A stretch of 64,000 nt of DNA from Novilysobacter_A longmucuonensis (GTDB taxonomy: Bacteria > Pseudomonadota > Gammaproteobacteria > Xanthomonadales > Xanthomonadaceae): the NCBI RefSeq assembly GCF_046600735.1, contig NZ_JBJMAW010000015.1, positions 4,069 through 68,068 on the forward strand, written 5' to 3'. Made by a program: the position numbers and the translations under genes. Position 1 is the first letter of the stretch. Each line of letters opens with the position of its first letter. The notes beneath the pieces are model-generated. The model was not told where the DNA came from. It saw only the letters and a list, made by a program, of their open reading frames with translations, and made no database searches. Shown here one piece after another: positions 35,455 through 43,889 of the stretch.

Positions 35455-37614
35455 TCAGGCGCTGGCGTAATGCAGTGCCGCGCCGACCCAGCGGGACACG
35501 ATGCGTTCGGCGATGTCCGGGGATTGCTGCAGCAAGCGATCGCCGAGCTCCTGCACCTGCGGCAGCAGGTCGGCATCGCGGGCGAGGTCGGCAACGCGGA
35601 AGCCGGCGATGCCGGTCTGCCGGGTGCCGAGCAGCTCGCCCGGGCCGCGCAGTTCCAGGTCTTTCTCGGCGATCACGAAACCATCCTGGGTCTGGCGCAT
35701 CGTCTCCAGCCGCTGCCTGGCCAGCGCCGACAGCGGCGACTGGTACAGCAGCACGCAGTTGGATGCGGCGCTGCCCCGCCCCACCCGGCCGCGCAGCTGG
35801 TGCAGTTGCGCCAGGCCGAGCCGCTCGGCGTTCTCGATGATCATCAGCGAAGCATTGGGCACGTCGACGCCGACCTCGATCACGGTGGTCGCAACCAGCA
35901 GGTCGATTTCGCCGCGCTTGAACGCCAGCATCGTCGCCTGCTTGTCGGCGCCTTTCATGCGCCCGTGCACCAGACCGACGCGAAGCCCAGGCAACTGCAG
36001 GGTCAGTCCGTCGAAGGTGGTCTGCGCGGCCTGAGCGACGATCTCGTCGCTTTCGTCGATGATCGTGCAGACCCAGTACGCCTGCCGGCCCTCGGCGCAG
36101 GCGGTGCGGATGCGTTCGACCAGCTCCGGCCGGCGTTCGGCACTGAGCGCGATGGTCTGCACCGGGGTGCGGCCGGGCGGCAATTCGTCGATCGCCGAGA
36201 CATCCAGATCGGCGTAGGCCGCCATCGCCAGCGTGCGCGGAATTGGCGTTGCGGTCATCACCAGTTGGTGCGGGACGATCGCGGCAGCCCTGCCCAGAAC
36301 GTCGCCGACATCCCCTCCACCGGCCCCCTTGTCGCGCAGCGCCAGGCGCTGATGAACGCCGAAACGATGCTGTTCATCGACGATCGCCAGCGCCAAGTCG
36401 TGGAAAACGACGCCTTGCTGCATTAGCGCATGGGTACCGACCACCAGCTGCGCCTCGCCGGAAGCGACCGCGGCCAGCACCTGCGCGCGGGCGCGGCCGG
36501 TGACCTTGCCGGCCAGCCACGCCACGCGCACGCCAAGCGGCTCCAGCCAGCCGCGCAGGTTGACGAGGTGCTGCTCGGCGAGCAGTTCGGTCGGCGCCAT
36601 CAGCGCGGCCTGCTTGCCGGCGCCGACCGCCAGCATCGCCGCCAGCGCGGCGACCACGGTCTTGCCGCTGCCGACGTCGCCCTGCACCAGCCGCAGCATC
36701 GGCGAGGGCTTGCGCAGATCCCGCAGGATTTGCTCGAACACGCGCTGCTGCGCGCCGGTCAACGCGAACGGCAACGCAGCGCGCAGGCGCTCGGCCAGTG
36801 TCGTGGAACGTAGTGCCGGCGCGGCATGCGCCTGCTGGGCCATGCGCTGGCGGCGCAGGCTGAGGTGATGGGCGAGCAACTCCTCCAGCGCCAGGCGTCG
36901 CTGCGCCGGATGGGTGCCGGCGAGCAGTGCCGCGATGTCGGCGTCCTGCGCGGGGCGATGCACGGTCAGCAATGCATCGCGCAACGACGGCAGGTGCAGG
37001 CCCTCGCGCAGCTCGCGCGGTAGCAGTTCGAGCGCGGCATCGTCGGGCAGGCGATCCAGCGCCAGCCCGATCAGGCGCCGCAGCGAGGCCGCACCGATGC
37101 CTTCGATCGCCGGATACACCGGATCGAGTGCGTCGCCGAGCACGGCGTCGGCCTCGACATCGAGCAGGCGATAACTGGGATGCACGATCTCCAGCCCGTG
37201 CTGGCCGGGCCGCGGGGTGCCGTAGCAGCGCACCCGCGCACCGGGGACGAACTGCGCGACCTGCGCGGCGCGGAAATGAAAGAACCGCAGCACCAGTGTC
37301 GCCTGCGACTCGTCGCCGATCGCCACGCGCAGCGTCGGCTTGTAGCGAAAGCCGCGTTCGACCGCCTCGATGCGCCCCTCGACCTGCACCGCGACCCCGG
37401 GCTGCAGCCCGCGGATCGGCGCGATCCGGGTGCGGTCCTCGTACTGCCGCGGCAGTTGCAGCCACAGGTCCTGTAGGCAGGTCAGGCCGCGCGCGGCAAG
37501 CTTTTCGGCGACCTTGGGCCCGCAGCCCGGCAATGCGGTCAGCGGGGTCTCGCCGACCGCCGCGAGCGCGGGGCCGGGACGGGCGACACGCGCGGCACGT
37601 GCGGGACGTGCCAT
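35455..37614 (-). CDS. recG: ATP-dependent DNA helicase RecG
   Basis: Remodels stalled replication forks and Holliday junctions. The 719-residue product has the N-terminal wedge/OB region (LPRQYEDRTRIAP, VQVEGRIEAVERGF), Walker A LVQGDVGSGKTVVAALA, the DEQHRFGVHQR box, LVMTATPIPRTLAM, and QLRGRVGRG (motif VI). Length is slightly above E. coli (693) because of an Ala/Arg-rich N-terminal extension of about 20. It follows ridA by five bases. Confidence 0.96.
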   Translation of the reverse strand: MARPARAARVARPGPALAAVGETPLTALPGCGPKVAEKLAARGLTCLQDLWLQLPRQYEDRTRIAPIRGLQPGVAVQVEGRIEAVERGFRYKPTLRVAIGDESQATLVLRFFHFRAAQVAQFVPGARVRCYGTPRPGQHGLEIVHPSYRLLDVEADAVLGDALDPVYPAIEGIGAASLRRLIGLALDRLPDDAALELLPRELREGLHLPSLRDALLTVHRPAQDADIAALLAGTHPAQRRLALEELLAHHLSLRRQRMAQQAHAAPALRSTTLAERLRAALPFALTGAQQRVFEQILRDLRKPSPMLRLVQGDVGSGKTVVAALAAMLAVGAGKQAALMAPTELLAEQHLVNLRGWLEPLGVRVAWLAGKVTGRARAQVLAAVASGEAQLVVGTHALMQQGVVFHDLALAIVDEQHRFGVHQRLALRDKGAGGGDVGDVLGRAAAIVPHQLVMTATPIPRTLAMAAYADLDVSAIDELPPGRTPVQTIALSAERRPELVERIRTACAEGRQAYWVCTIIDESDEIVAQAAQTTFDGLTLQLPGLRVGLVHGRMKGADKQATMLAFKRGEIDLLVATTVIEVGVDVPNASLMIIENAERLGLAQLHQLRGRVGRGSAASNCVLLYQSPLSALARQRLETMRQTQDGFVIAEKDLELRGPGELLGTRQTGIAGFRVADLARDADLLPQVQELGDRLLQQSPDIAERIVSRWVGAALHYASA

Positions 37615-37619
37615 GCCGG

Positions 37620-38003
37620 TCAGGAAACGACCATCACCGCATCGACCTCGAACGCCGCGCCCTTGGGCAGGCCGCTGACCTCGATGGTCGAACGCGCCGG
37701 GTACGGCGTCTGGAAGTATTCCGCCATGACCGCATTGACCGAAGCGAAATCGCCCAGGTCGGTCACGTACAGGCCGAGCCGTGCGATGTGCCCCAGCGAG
37801 CCGCCGGCGGCCTCGCAGACCGCCTTGAGGTTGTCGAACGCGCGGCGCGCCTGCGCGGCGATGTCGCCGTCGACCAGGTCGCCGGTGGCCGGATCCAGCG
37901 GAATCTGCCCGGACAGGTACACGGTGTCGCCGACGCGCACGGCCTGCGAATACGGGCCGATCGCGGCCGGAGCCTGGTCGGTTTGGATGATCTTGCGGGA
38001 CAT
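37620..38003 (-). CDS. ridA: RidA, enamine/imine deaminase
   Basis: Hydrolyses reactive 2-aminoacrylate and related enamines, protecting PLP enzymes. The 127-residue product has the RidA motifs PAAIGPYSQAVRVGDTVYLSG, QIPLDPATGDLV, VTDLGDFASVNAVMAEYF and the Arg in PYPARSTIEVSGLPKGAAFE; the Arg is the key catalytic residue. It lies between spoT and recG, a common place in this family. Confidence 0.96.
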   Translation of the reverse strand: MSRKIIQTDQAPAAIGPYSQAVRVGDTVYLSGQIPLDPATGDLVDGDIAAQARRAFDNLKAVCEAAGGSLGHIARLGLYVTDLGDFASVNAVMAEYFQTPYPARSTIEVSGLPKGAAFEVDAVMVVS

Positions 38004-38115
38004 GCGGGGCTCCAGTTTCGAACGGCTCGATGAGCGCGCAGTTTAACCAGAGCCGCCGCCGGCGCGGTCGGCGCAGCGCCCGCGCGCGCGTAGGAAAAGG
38101 CCCAACACGCCGAGC

Positions 38116-40299
38116 TCAGATGCGCTGCACCCCGATCACCACCGGCAGCCGGCGCACCCGGCGGATCACGTCGGCCAGATGGCGGCGGTCGGCGACCTCG
38201 ATCGCGAAGCGCAGCACCGCCATGTTGGGATCGCGATCGATGTATTCGACCCGGTCGATGTTGGACTCCGCCTCCGCGATCGCCGCGGCGACCTGCGCCA
38301 GCGAGCCGGGGCGGTTGTCGACCTCGATCTTCAGCGCGGCGTCGAAATCGCCGGAGACCTGGCGGTCCCAGCCGATCGGCACCCAGCGATCCGGCGACTT
38401 GCGGTATTCGGCGACGTTGGGGCAGTCCAGGCGGTGCACGACCAGCCCCTTGCCGGCCGTGTGGTAACCCATGATGTCATCGCCGGGGATCGGCAGGCAG
38501 CAGTTGGCGAAGCTGATGACGCCGCGCTCCGCGCCGGTGATCAGGATGCGGTCCTCGGGCAGGGCCGGGCGATATGGCGCGTTCAGCTCCGACTTGCCCG
38601 GCGCTTCCCGGGCCAGCGTCAGCGCGACCTGGCTGGGCATGCGGTTGCCCAGCGCGATGTCGGCCAGCAACGCCTCCAGCCGCGGGTAGTGATGCTCGTG
38701 CAGGTAGCCATCCAGCCGCGTGGCTGGAATCCGGTCGAGCGAGGTCTGCAGGCCCTCCAGCGCGCGATCGAGCATGCGGTGGCCGAGCTGCACCGCGTCC
38801 TCGTGCACCAGGTGCTTGAGCTGCTGGCGAATCGAGGTGCGTGCCTTGCCGGAGACCACGAACTCCAGCCATTGCGGCTTCGGCGTCGAGGACTTGGCGG
38901 TAATCACCTCCACCCGCTGGCCGCTGGCGAGCTTGGTCCGCAGCGGCACCAGCTTGCTGTCGACGCGCGCGGCGACCGCCTGGTTGCCGACGTCGGTGTG
39001 CACGGCATAGGCGAAATCCAGCGCGGTGGAATTGCGCGGCAGCGAGAGGATGTCGCCCTGCGGCGTGAACAGGTAGACCTCGTCGGGGAACAGGTCGACC
39101 TTGACGTTTTCGAGGAACTCCAGCGACGACCCGGTCGCATGTTGCGACTCCACCAGCCCGGTGATCCAGCTGTGGGCGCGGCTCTGCGCGCTGTTGGGTC
39201 CCTCGCCGCCGTCCTTGTAGGACCAGTGCGCGGCGATGCCGCGCTCGGCGATCAGGTCCATCTCTTCGGTGCGGATCTGCACCTCCACCGGCGATCCGTA
39301 CGGCCCGAACAGCACCGTGTGCAGCGACTGGTAGCCGTTGGCCTTCGGAATGGCGATGAAATCGCGGAAGCGCGCATCCAGCGGCTTGTATGCCGCGTGC
39401 ACCACGCCGAGTGCGTGGTAGCAGTCGGCCACCGAGCGCACCACGATGCGGAAGCCGAACACGTCCATGACCTGGGTGAAGTTCTTGTGCTCCGCGCGCA
39501 TCTTGCTGTAGATGCTCCACGGCGATTTCACCCGGCTGATCAGGCGGTGGGTGAGTTTCTCCTTGGCCAGCCGCTGCGCGAGCTGGGCCTCGATCTGGAC
39601 CAGCGACTCGCGTCGCACCACCGGCTGGGTCCGGATGCGTTTTTCGATGACCGCGTGACGCCACGGATGCAGCGCGCGGAAACCCAGGTCCTGCAGCTCG
39701 GCCTTGATCAGGTTCATGCCGAGCCTTTGCGCGATCGGCGCGAAGACCTCCAGCGTCTCCAGCGCGATGCGTTCGCGCGCCGCCGCTCCCTGCGCGCCGA
39801 GGGTGCGCATGTTGTGCAGGCGGTCGGCGAGCTTGATCAGGATCACGCGCAGGTCGCGCGACATCGCCAGCACCATCTTGCGGAAACTCTCGGCGGCCGC
39901 TTCCTGGCGATCGCGGAAATGCAGCTTGTCCAGCTTGGTGACGCCGTCGACCAGCTCGGCGACGGTTTCGCCGAACTCCTCGGCCAGGCAGTCGCGCGTG
40001 AGCGGCGTGTCCTCGATGGTGTCGTGCAGGATCGCCGCGATCAGCGTCTCGACATCGAGCCCCTGATCGGCCAGCACCCGCGCCACCGCAACCGGATGGG
40101 TGATGTAGGGCTCGCCGGACTTGCGGGTCTGACCGGCGTGCGCGGCCGCGCCGACGCTCCAGGCGCGCCGCAACCGCAGGCGCGACTCCTCGGGCAGGTA
40201 GTGCGTGGCCTGCTCGAGCTCGCGCACATAGTCCGGCAGCGGCGCATCGTCGGATGCGGGCATGGCGGGCCGGTTCAGCGCGGACTTGGCGGGACTCAT
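38116..40299 (-). CDS. spoT: Bifunctional (p)ppGpp synthase/hydrolase SpoT
   Basis: Makes and degrades the stringent-response alarmone. The 727-residue product has the HD hydrolase (AAILHDTIEDT), the synthetase with RVKSPWSIYSKM, DVFGFRIVVRSV and PKANGYQSLHTVLFGP, a TGS domain (FTPQGDILSLPRNSTALDFAY), the Cys-containing NCCLPIPGDDI region and a C-terminal ACT domain. Both catalytic halves look intact. ATG 40263 is an alternative start. Order rpoZ-spoT-ridA-recG parallels E. coli gmk-rpoZ-spoT-trmH-recG. Confidence 0.96.
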   Translation of the reverse strand: MSPAKSALNRPAMPASDDAPLPDYVRELEQATHYLPEESRLRLRRAWSVGAAAHAGQTRKSGEPYITHPVAVARVLADQGLDVETLIAAILHDTIEDTPLTRDCLAEEFGETVAELVDGVTKLDKLHFRDRQEAAAESFRKMVLAMSRDLRVILIKLADRLHNMRTLGAQGAAARERIALETLEVFAPIAQRLGMNLIKAELQDLGFRALHPWRHAVIEKRIRTQPVVRRESLVQIEAQLAQRLAKEKLTHRLISRVKSPWSIYSKMRAEHKNFTQVMDVFGFRIVVRSVADCYHALGVVHAAYKPLDARFRDFIAIPKANGYQSLHTVLFGPYGSPVEVQIRTEEMDLIAERGIAAHWSYKDGGEGPNSAQSRAHSWITGLVESQHATGSSLEFLENVKVDLFPDEVYLFTPQGDILSLPRNSTALDFAYAVHTDVGNQAVAARVDSKLVPLRTKLASGQRVEVITAKSSTPKPQWLEFVVSGKARTSIRQQLKHLVHEDAVQLGHRMLDRALEGLQTSLDRIPATRLDGYLHEHHYPRLEALLADIALGNRMPSQVALTLAREAPGKSELNAPYRPALPEDRILITGAERGVISFANCCLPIPGDDIMGYHTAGKGLVVHRLDCPNVAEYRKSPDRWVPIGWDRQVSGDFDAALKIEVDNRPGSLAQVAAAIAEAESNIDRVEYIDRDPNMAVLRFAIEVADRRHLADVIRRVRRLPVVIGVQRI

Positions 40300-40400
40300 G
40301 GCGATGAATCTACGCGGCTGGTGCAGCGCAGCGCAATGCGGTTGGCTGAAGGGGGAATCTGACCTCGGCCTCGGGCTGAAATTCCGAATGCCGGGGCGCG

Positions 40401-40537
40401 GACTCGGGACTCGGGAAAGTCAAAGGCGCCACGACGCTGGCGTGCAAGCCCGCTCGTTCACGTGCGGGACAGCAGATCCTTCGCTGCGTTCAGGATGACG
40501 GGCTTCATGCTTTTCCCGAGTCCCGAGTCCCGAGTCG
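40401..40537. repeat. Composite element with inverted GGGACTC ends
   Basis: Left end GACTCGGGACTCGGGAAAG, right end CTTTTCCCGAGTCCCGAGTC, enclosing about 90 bases. Layout matches a small non-autonomous mobile element, but no target duplication was established. Confidence 0.6.
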
Positions 40538-40546
40538 GGCACGCAC

Positions 40547-40575
40547 AAAAAACCCCGCACTCGGCGGGGTTTTTG
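40547..40575 (-). terminator. Rho-independent terminator of rpoZ
   Basis: An 11-bp stem (40548-40558 with 40564-40574, AAAAACCCCGC / GCGGGGTTTTT) lies about 27 bases past the rpoZ stop. The A and T runs make it able to stop transcription in both directions. It shows that spoT needs its own promoter or readthrough. Confidence 0.88.
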
Positions 40576-40600
40576 CATGCAGCCGATGAGGCGGCGAGCG

Positions 40601-40900
40601 TCAGTCGTCGCCCTTGGACAGGTCATCGTCGGCGACCACCTCGGCGGCGGCCCATTCCAGCGCCTCGCGCTCCTTGCGCTCGCGCTCGGCCTTCTCGACC
40701 GCGTCGATATAGTCGGGGTTGATCTTGCGCGCGGCGATCTCGCGCAGGGCCAGCACGGTGGGTTTGTCGTTGGACTCGCTGTTGTCGATCTGCGGGTCCA
40801 CGCCACTGGCGAGCTGGCGCGCCCGCTTGGCGGCCAACATGACGAGTTCAAAGCGGTTGTCGACCACTTCCAGACAGTCTTCTACGGTGATGCGGGCCAT
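40601..40900 (-). CDS. rpoZ: RNA polymerase omega subunit
   Basis: Omega helps assemble RNA polymerase and forms part of a ppGpp site. The 99-residue product begins MARITVEDCLEVVDNRFELV and has ASGVDPQIDNSESNDKPTVLALREIA, the conserved core; the tail is an acidic, Glu-rich helix. The frame is open 22 codons upstream, but the conserved N-terminus fixes the start. Confidence 0.96.
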   Translation of the reverse strand: MARITVEDCLEVVDNRFELVMLAAKRARQLASGVDPQIDNSESNDKPTVLALREIAARKINPDYIDAVEKAERERKEREALEWAAAEVVADDDLSKGDD

Positions 40901-41036
40901 GGGGCTCCTGGCGGCCGGGCGGCCGTCGATGTGGGGACAAACGGGTCGGGATTGTAGCGACTGCACCCCGCCGGAGCAAGCGATTGTTGTTGAATCAAGG
41001 AGTTAGGGGCTGTGGCGTTCAGTATTCGGACCGGCG

Positions 41037-41113
41037 CTCGGGACTCGGGACTCGGGACTCGGGACTCGGGACTCGGGACTCGGGACTCGGGACTCGGGAC
41101 TCGGGACTCGGGA
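41037..41113 (+). repeat. GGGACTC heptamer tract, 10 copies
   Basis: Ten perfect tandem GGACTCG units ending GGGAAGAGCATGC, then CTCGCACGGCAAAGGATTTGC. It is the longest such tract here, and lies upstream of rpoZ. Confidence 0.95.
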
Positions 41114-41207
41114 AGAGCATGCAGCCCTGTTGTCTCGCACGGCAAAGGATTTGCTGTATTTGCCGCGTGGCAGCCGGCGGACCATACGGCTGCCCCGCGG
41201 CGGAGCT

Positions 41208-41231
41208 GCTGGGCACGTCAGCCCAGCCTAC
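41208..41231 (-). repeat. GTAG REP-like palindrome
   Basis: The minus strand reads GTAGGCTGGGCTGACGTGCC then CAGC; stem GCTGGGC / GCCCAGC. Confidence 0.65.
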
Positions 41232-41282
41232 GGCGTCGGCATTTTGCCCTTGCGACGCCGTTCCCTGTTCCCTTGTCCCGCC

Positions 41283-41900
41283 TCACCCGTCGGCCAGCAA
41301 CGTGGTGAGCAGCCGGGAATGCCGCGCCACCTGGGCCTCGCGGCGCAGGCGGCTGGCGGTGAAGATCGAGCACATTTCGTCGACCGCGATCGCGAACTGT
41401 TCGTTGACGATGACGTAGTCGAACTCGCCGTAGTGCGACATCTCTTCGCGCGCGGCGGCCAGACGTTGGGCGATCACCTCGTCACTGTCCTGGCCGCGGG
41501 TGCGCATGCGCTGTTCCAGCGCCTCGCGCGAGGGCGGCAGGATGAACACGCTGACCGCGCCCGGCACTTTGGCCCGCACCTGGCGCGCGCCCTGCCAGTC
41601 GATCTCCAGCAGCACGTCCTTGCCCGATGCCAGCTGCGGCTCGACCGACTGCCGCGCGGTGCCCTTCCAGTCGCCGTGCACGCGGGCGTGTTCGAAGAAG
41701 TCGCCGGCGCCGACCATGCGTTCGAACTCGGATTCATCGACGAAGTGGTAGTGCTCGGCATGCCGCTCGCCCGGTCGCGGCGCGCGCGAGGTGAACGAGA
41801 TGGACAGGCAGAGGTTCGCATCGCGCGCCAGCACCGCGTTGACGATGCTGGACTTTCCGGCGCCCGACGGGGCGGCGACGATGTAGAGGGTTCCGCGCAT
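41283..41900 (-). CDS. gmk: Guanylate kinase
   Basis: Phosphorylates GMP to GDP. The 205-residue product has the P-loop APSGAGKSSIVNAV, the GMP-binding SISFTSRAPRPGE, HYHFVDESEFERM, and LLEIDWQGARQVR. Normal length. It is followed on the minus strand by rpoZ, although the usual tight spacing is broken by repeats. Confidence 0.97.
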   Translation of the reverse strand: MRGTLYIVAAPSGAGKSSIVNAVLARDANLCLSISFTSRAPRPGERHAEHYHFVDESEFERMVGAGDFFEHARVHGDWKGTARQSVEPQLASGKDVLLEIDWQGARQVRAKVPGAVSVFILPPSREALEQRMRTRGQDSDEVIAQRLAAAREEMSHYGEFDYVIVNEQFAIAVDEMCSIFTASRLRREAQVARHSRLLTTLLADG

Positions 41901-41963
41901 CTAATGTTTCCCGCTTGTTCGCTGACCACCCCTTCCCCCGCATTGCGGGAGAAGGAGTTCTAG

Positions 41964-42839
41964 CTACTCGATGTTCTGGATCTGCTCGCGCACCTGGTCG
42001 ATCAGCACCTTTAACTCGATCGCCGCGGCCGAGCTGCGGGCATCGACTGACTTGGAGCCAAGCGTGTTGGCCTCGCGGTTGAACTCCTGCAGCAGGAAGT
42101 CGAGCCGGCGGCCGACCGCCTCGCGCAGCTTCAACACGCGCCGCGCCTCGCTGACGTGCGCATCGAGCCGGTCGAGCTCTTCGTCGACGTCGAGCTTCTG
42201 CAGCCACATGACCAACTCCTGTTCGAGTCGCCCCGGTTCGAGCTGGCCCACGCCGGCCGGCTGGGCCAGGTCGGACAGACGGGTCTCGAGCTTGCGGCGC
42301 TGGCCCTCGCCGATGACCGGCATCAGTTCGCGCACGTCGGCGGCGATACGGGCGATGCCATCGATGCGCTCGTTGATGACCGCGGCCAGCTTGGTGCCTT
42401 CACGTTCGCGCGAGGCCACGAATTCGTCCAGCACGGCATCGAGCAGCGCCAGCGCCTCGGCCTGCAATGCGGCGGCATCGGTCGCCGGCGCCTGCAGCAC
42501 GCCGGGAAACTGCAGCAGGTCGGTGAACTGGGTCTGCAGCCCGGGAAAACGCGCCGACAGGTCGATCGCCAGCTCGCTCAGCTCGCGCAGCCGGGTCGGA
42601 TCGAGCTGCAGGCCACCCTCGCCTTCCGGCGCGCGCAGACGCAGGGTCAGATCCACCTTGCCGCGTGACAGCCGCCCGGCGACGCGCTCGCGCAGCGCCG
42701 GTTCCAGCGCGCGCAGGTCGTCGTGCAGGCGCAGTCCGATCTCGAGGAAGCGGTGGTTGACCGAGCGCAGCTCGCAACCCAGCGTGCCCCATTGAGTCGC
42801 GCGCTCGCCGCTGGCGAAGGCGGTCATGCTGCGGATCAT
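41964..42839 (-). CDS. YicC-family endoribonuclease
   Basis: YicC proteins are endoribonucleases; E. coli YicC affects RyhB decay. The 291-residue product has the conserved start MIRSMTAFASGERATQWG, CELRSVNHRFLEIGLRL, and the C-terminal family motif HVSEARRVLKLREAVGRRLDFLLQEFNREANTLGSKS. The frame is open 19 codons upstream with no support. It precedes gmk on the strand and is divergent from rph, as in other gammaproteobacteria. Confidence 0.95.
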   Translation of the reverse strand: MIRSMTAFASGERATQWGTLGCELRSVNHRFLEIGLRLHDDLRALEPALRERVAGRLSRGKVDLTLRLRAPEGEGGLQLDPTRLRELSELAIDLSARFPGLQTQFTDLLQFPGVLQAPATDAAALQAEALALLDAVLDEFVASREREGTKLAAVINERIDGIARIAADVRELMPVIGEGQRRKLETRLSDLAQPAGVGQLEPGRLEQELVMWLQKLDVDEELDRLDAHVSEARRVLKLREAVGRRLDFLLQEFNREANTLGSKSVDARSSAAAIELKVLIDQVREQIQNIE

Positions 42840-42908
42840 GTCCGGGCTACCTAATGAACGGCCGGGCAGTATGCCATTCGGCCCCGCATGCGACACGGCC
42901 GAAGCGCC

Positions 42909-42989
42909 GTAGGGTGGGCACGCCGTTTGTGCCCACCGCGTCCTGTGCCCATTCCGCTGCGGTGGGCCCAGAAAGCGTGCCCACCCTAC
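42909..42989. repeat. Inverted pair of GTAG REP elements (GGTGGGCAC class)
   Basis: Perfect 15-base outer arms: GTAGGGTGGGCACGC at 42909-42923 and its inverse at 42975-42989. Each arm also has its own hairpin (GGTGGGCAC / GTGCCCACC for the left). It sits between divergent yicC and rph. Confidence 0.85.
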
Positions 42990-43028
42990 GAGGGTCTGGC
43001 GTCGCCGTGTCTCGATCCAGCAGTGGGC

Positions 43029-43050
43029 AGCGGAGCAAGCTCCGCTCTAC
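43029..43050 (-). repeat. GTAG REP-like palindrome
   Basis: The minus strand reads GTAGAGCGGAGCTTGCTCCG then CT; stem AGCGGAGC / GCTCCGCT. Confidence 0.7.
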
Positions 43051-43114
43051 GCGACGTGGGCCGGGTCATCGGCAGCGACTGCTAGACTGCCGCGCCCCGC
43101 CTTGCGACGTGCCT

Positions 43115-43849
43115 ATGACCACCATCCTCCGACCGAGCGGCCGTGCGCCGGAGCAACTGCGCGAGGTGCGCATCGAGCGCGGCTACACCCGCCACGCCGA
43201 AGGCTCGGTGCTGGTCGGCTTCGGCCAGACCCAGGTGCTGTGCACGGCCAGCGTGGAGAACCGCGTGCCGCCGTTCCTGCGCGGCAAGGGCGAGGGCTGG
43301 GTCACCGCCGAATACGGCATGCTGCCGCGCGCCACCCATACCCGCAGCGACCGCGAGGCCGCGCGCGGCAAGCAGGGCGGCCGCACGCTGGAGATCCAGC
43401 GCCTGATCGGCCGCAGCCTGCGCGCCTGCATCGACCGCAAGGCGCTCGGCGAGCGCACCATCACGCTCGACTGCGACGTGCTGCAGGCCGACGGCGGCAC
43501 CCGCACCGCGGCGATCACCGGCGCGTACGTGGCGCTGGTCGATGCGGTGCAGTGGCTGCGCGGGCGCAACGAGATCAAGGGCGGGCGCGACCCGATCTTC
43601 GGCGCGGTCGCCGCGGTGTCGGTCGGCATCTACCGTGGCGTGCCAGTGCTGGACCTGGACTACGCCGAGGACAGCGACTGCGACACCGACATGAACGTGG
43701 TGATGAACGACGGCGGCGGGTTCATCGAGCTGCAGGGCACCGCCGAGGGCCACGCGTTCCGCCGCGAGGAGCTGGCGGCGATGACCGCGCTGGCCGAGGC
43801 GGGCATCGCCGAGCTGGTCATGAAGCAGCGCGAGGCGCTGGCGCGGTGA
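43115..43849 (+). CDS. rph: Ribonuclease PH
   Basis: Phosphorolytic 3' exonuclease that trims tRNA precursors. The 244-residue product has MTTILRPSGRAPEQLREVRI, AARGKQGGRTLEIQRLIGRS (RNA binding) and LDLDYAEDSDCDTDMNVVM, which contains the catalytic Asp. The frame is open 87 codons before the start through the repeat region; the conserved N-terminus sets it at 43115. Unlike E. coli K-12 it has no truncation. It precedes rdgB by 40 bases. Confidence 0.96.
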   Translation: MTTILRPSGRAPEQLREVRIERGYTRHAEGSVLVGFGQTQVLCTASVENRVPPFLRGKGEGWVTAEYGMLPRATHTRSDREAARGKQGGRTLEIQRLIGRSLRACIDRKALGERTITLDCDVLQADGGTRTAAITGAYVALVDAVQWLRGRNEIKGGRDPIFGAVAAVSVGIYRGVPVLDLDYAEDSDCDTDMNVVMNDGGGFIELQGTAEGHAFRREELAAMTALAEAGIAELVMKQREALAR

Positions 43850-43889
43850 TTCCGGGCGGGCTCTGCCCGCCGATCCTGGAGTGCAATCG

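Larger units (their letters stand above)
40300..40600. other. Spacer between rpoZ and spoT: an inverted-paired heptamer element and a terminator
   Basis: No gene. It contains GGGACTC tracts in opposite orientation at 40401-40418 (2 copies) and 40511-40537 (3 copies), a core with CAGCAGATCCTTCGCTGCG and a sequence similar to the tails of the other heptamer repeats. The rpoZ terminator follows at 40547-40575. Confidence 0.75.
40901..41282. other. Spacer between gmk and rpoZ: heptamer tract and REP element
   Basis: No gene in 382 bases. It holds the 10-copy GGGACTC tract (41037-41113) and a GTAG REP on the minus strand at 41208-41231. Confidence 0.8.

Noticed and set aside
38179..40362. A 727-codon plus-strand open frame opposite spoT
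   Set aside because: Exact antisense shadow of a conserved gene with intact HD, synthetase, TGS and ACT motifs.
41037..41113. CRISPR array
   Set aside because: The 7-base units are directly tandem with no spacers and no cas genes are present.
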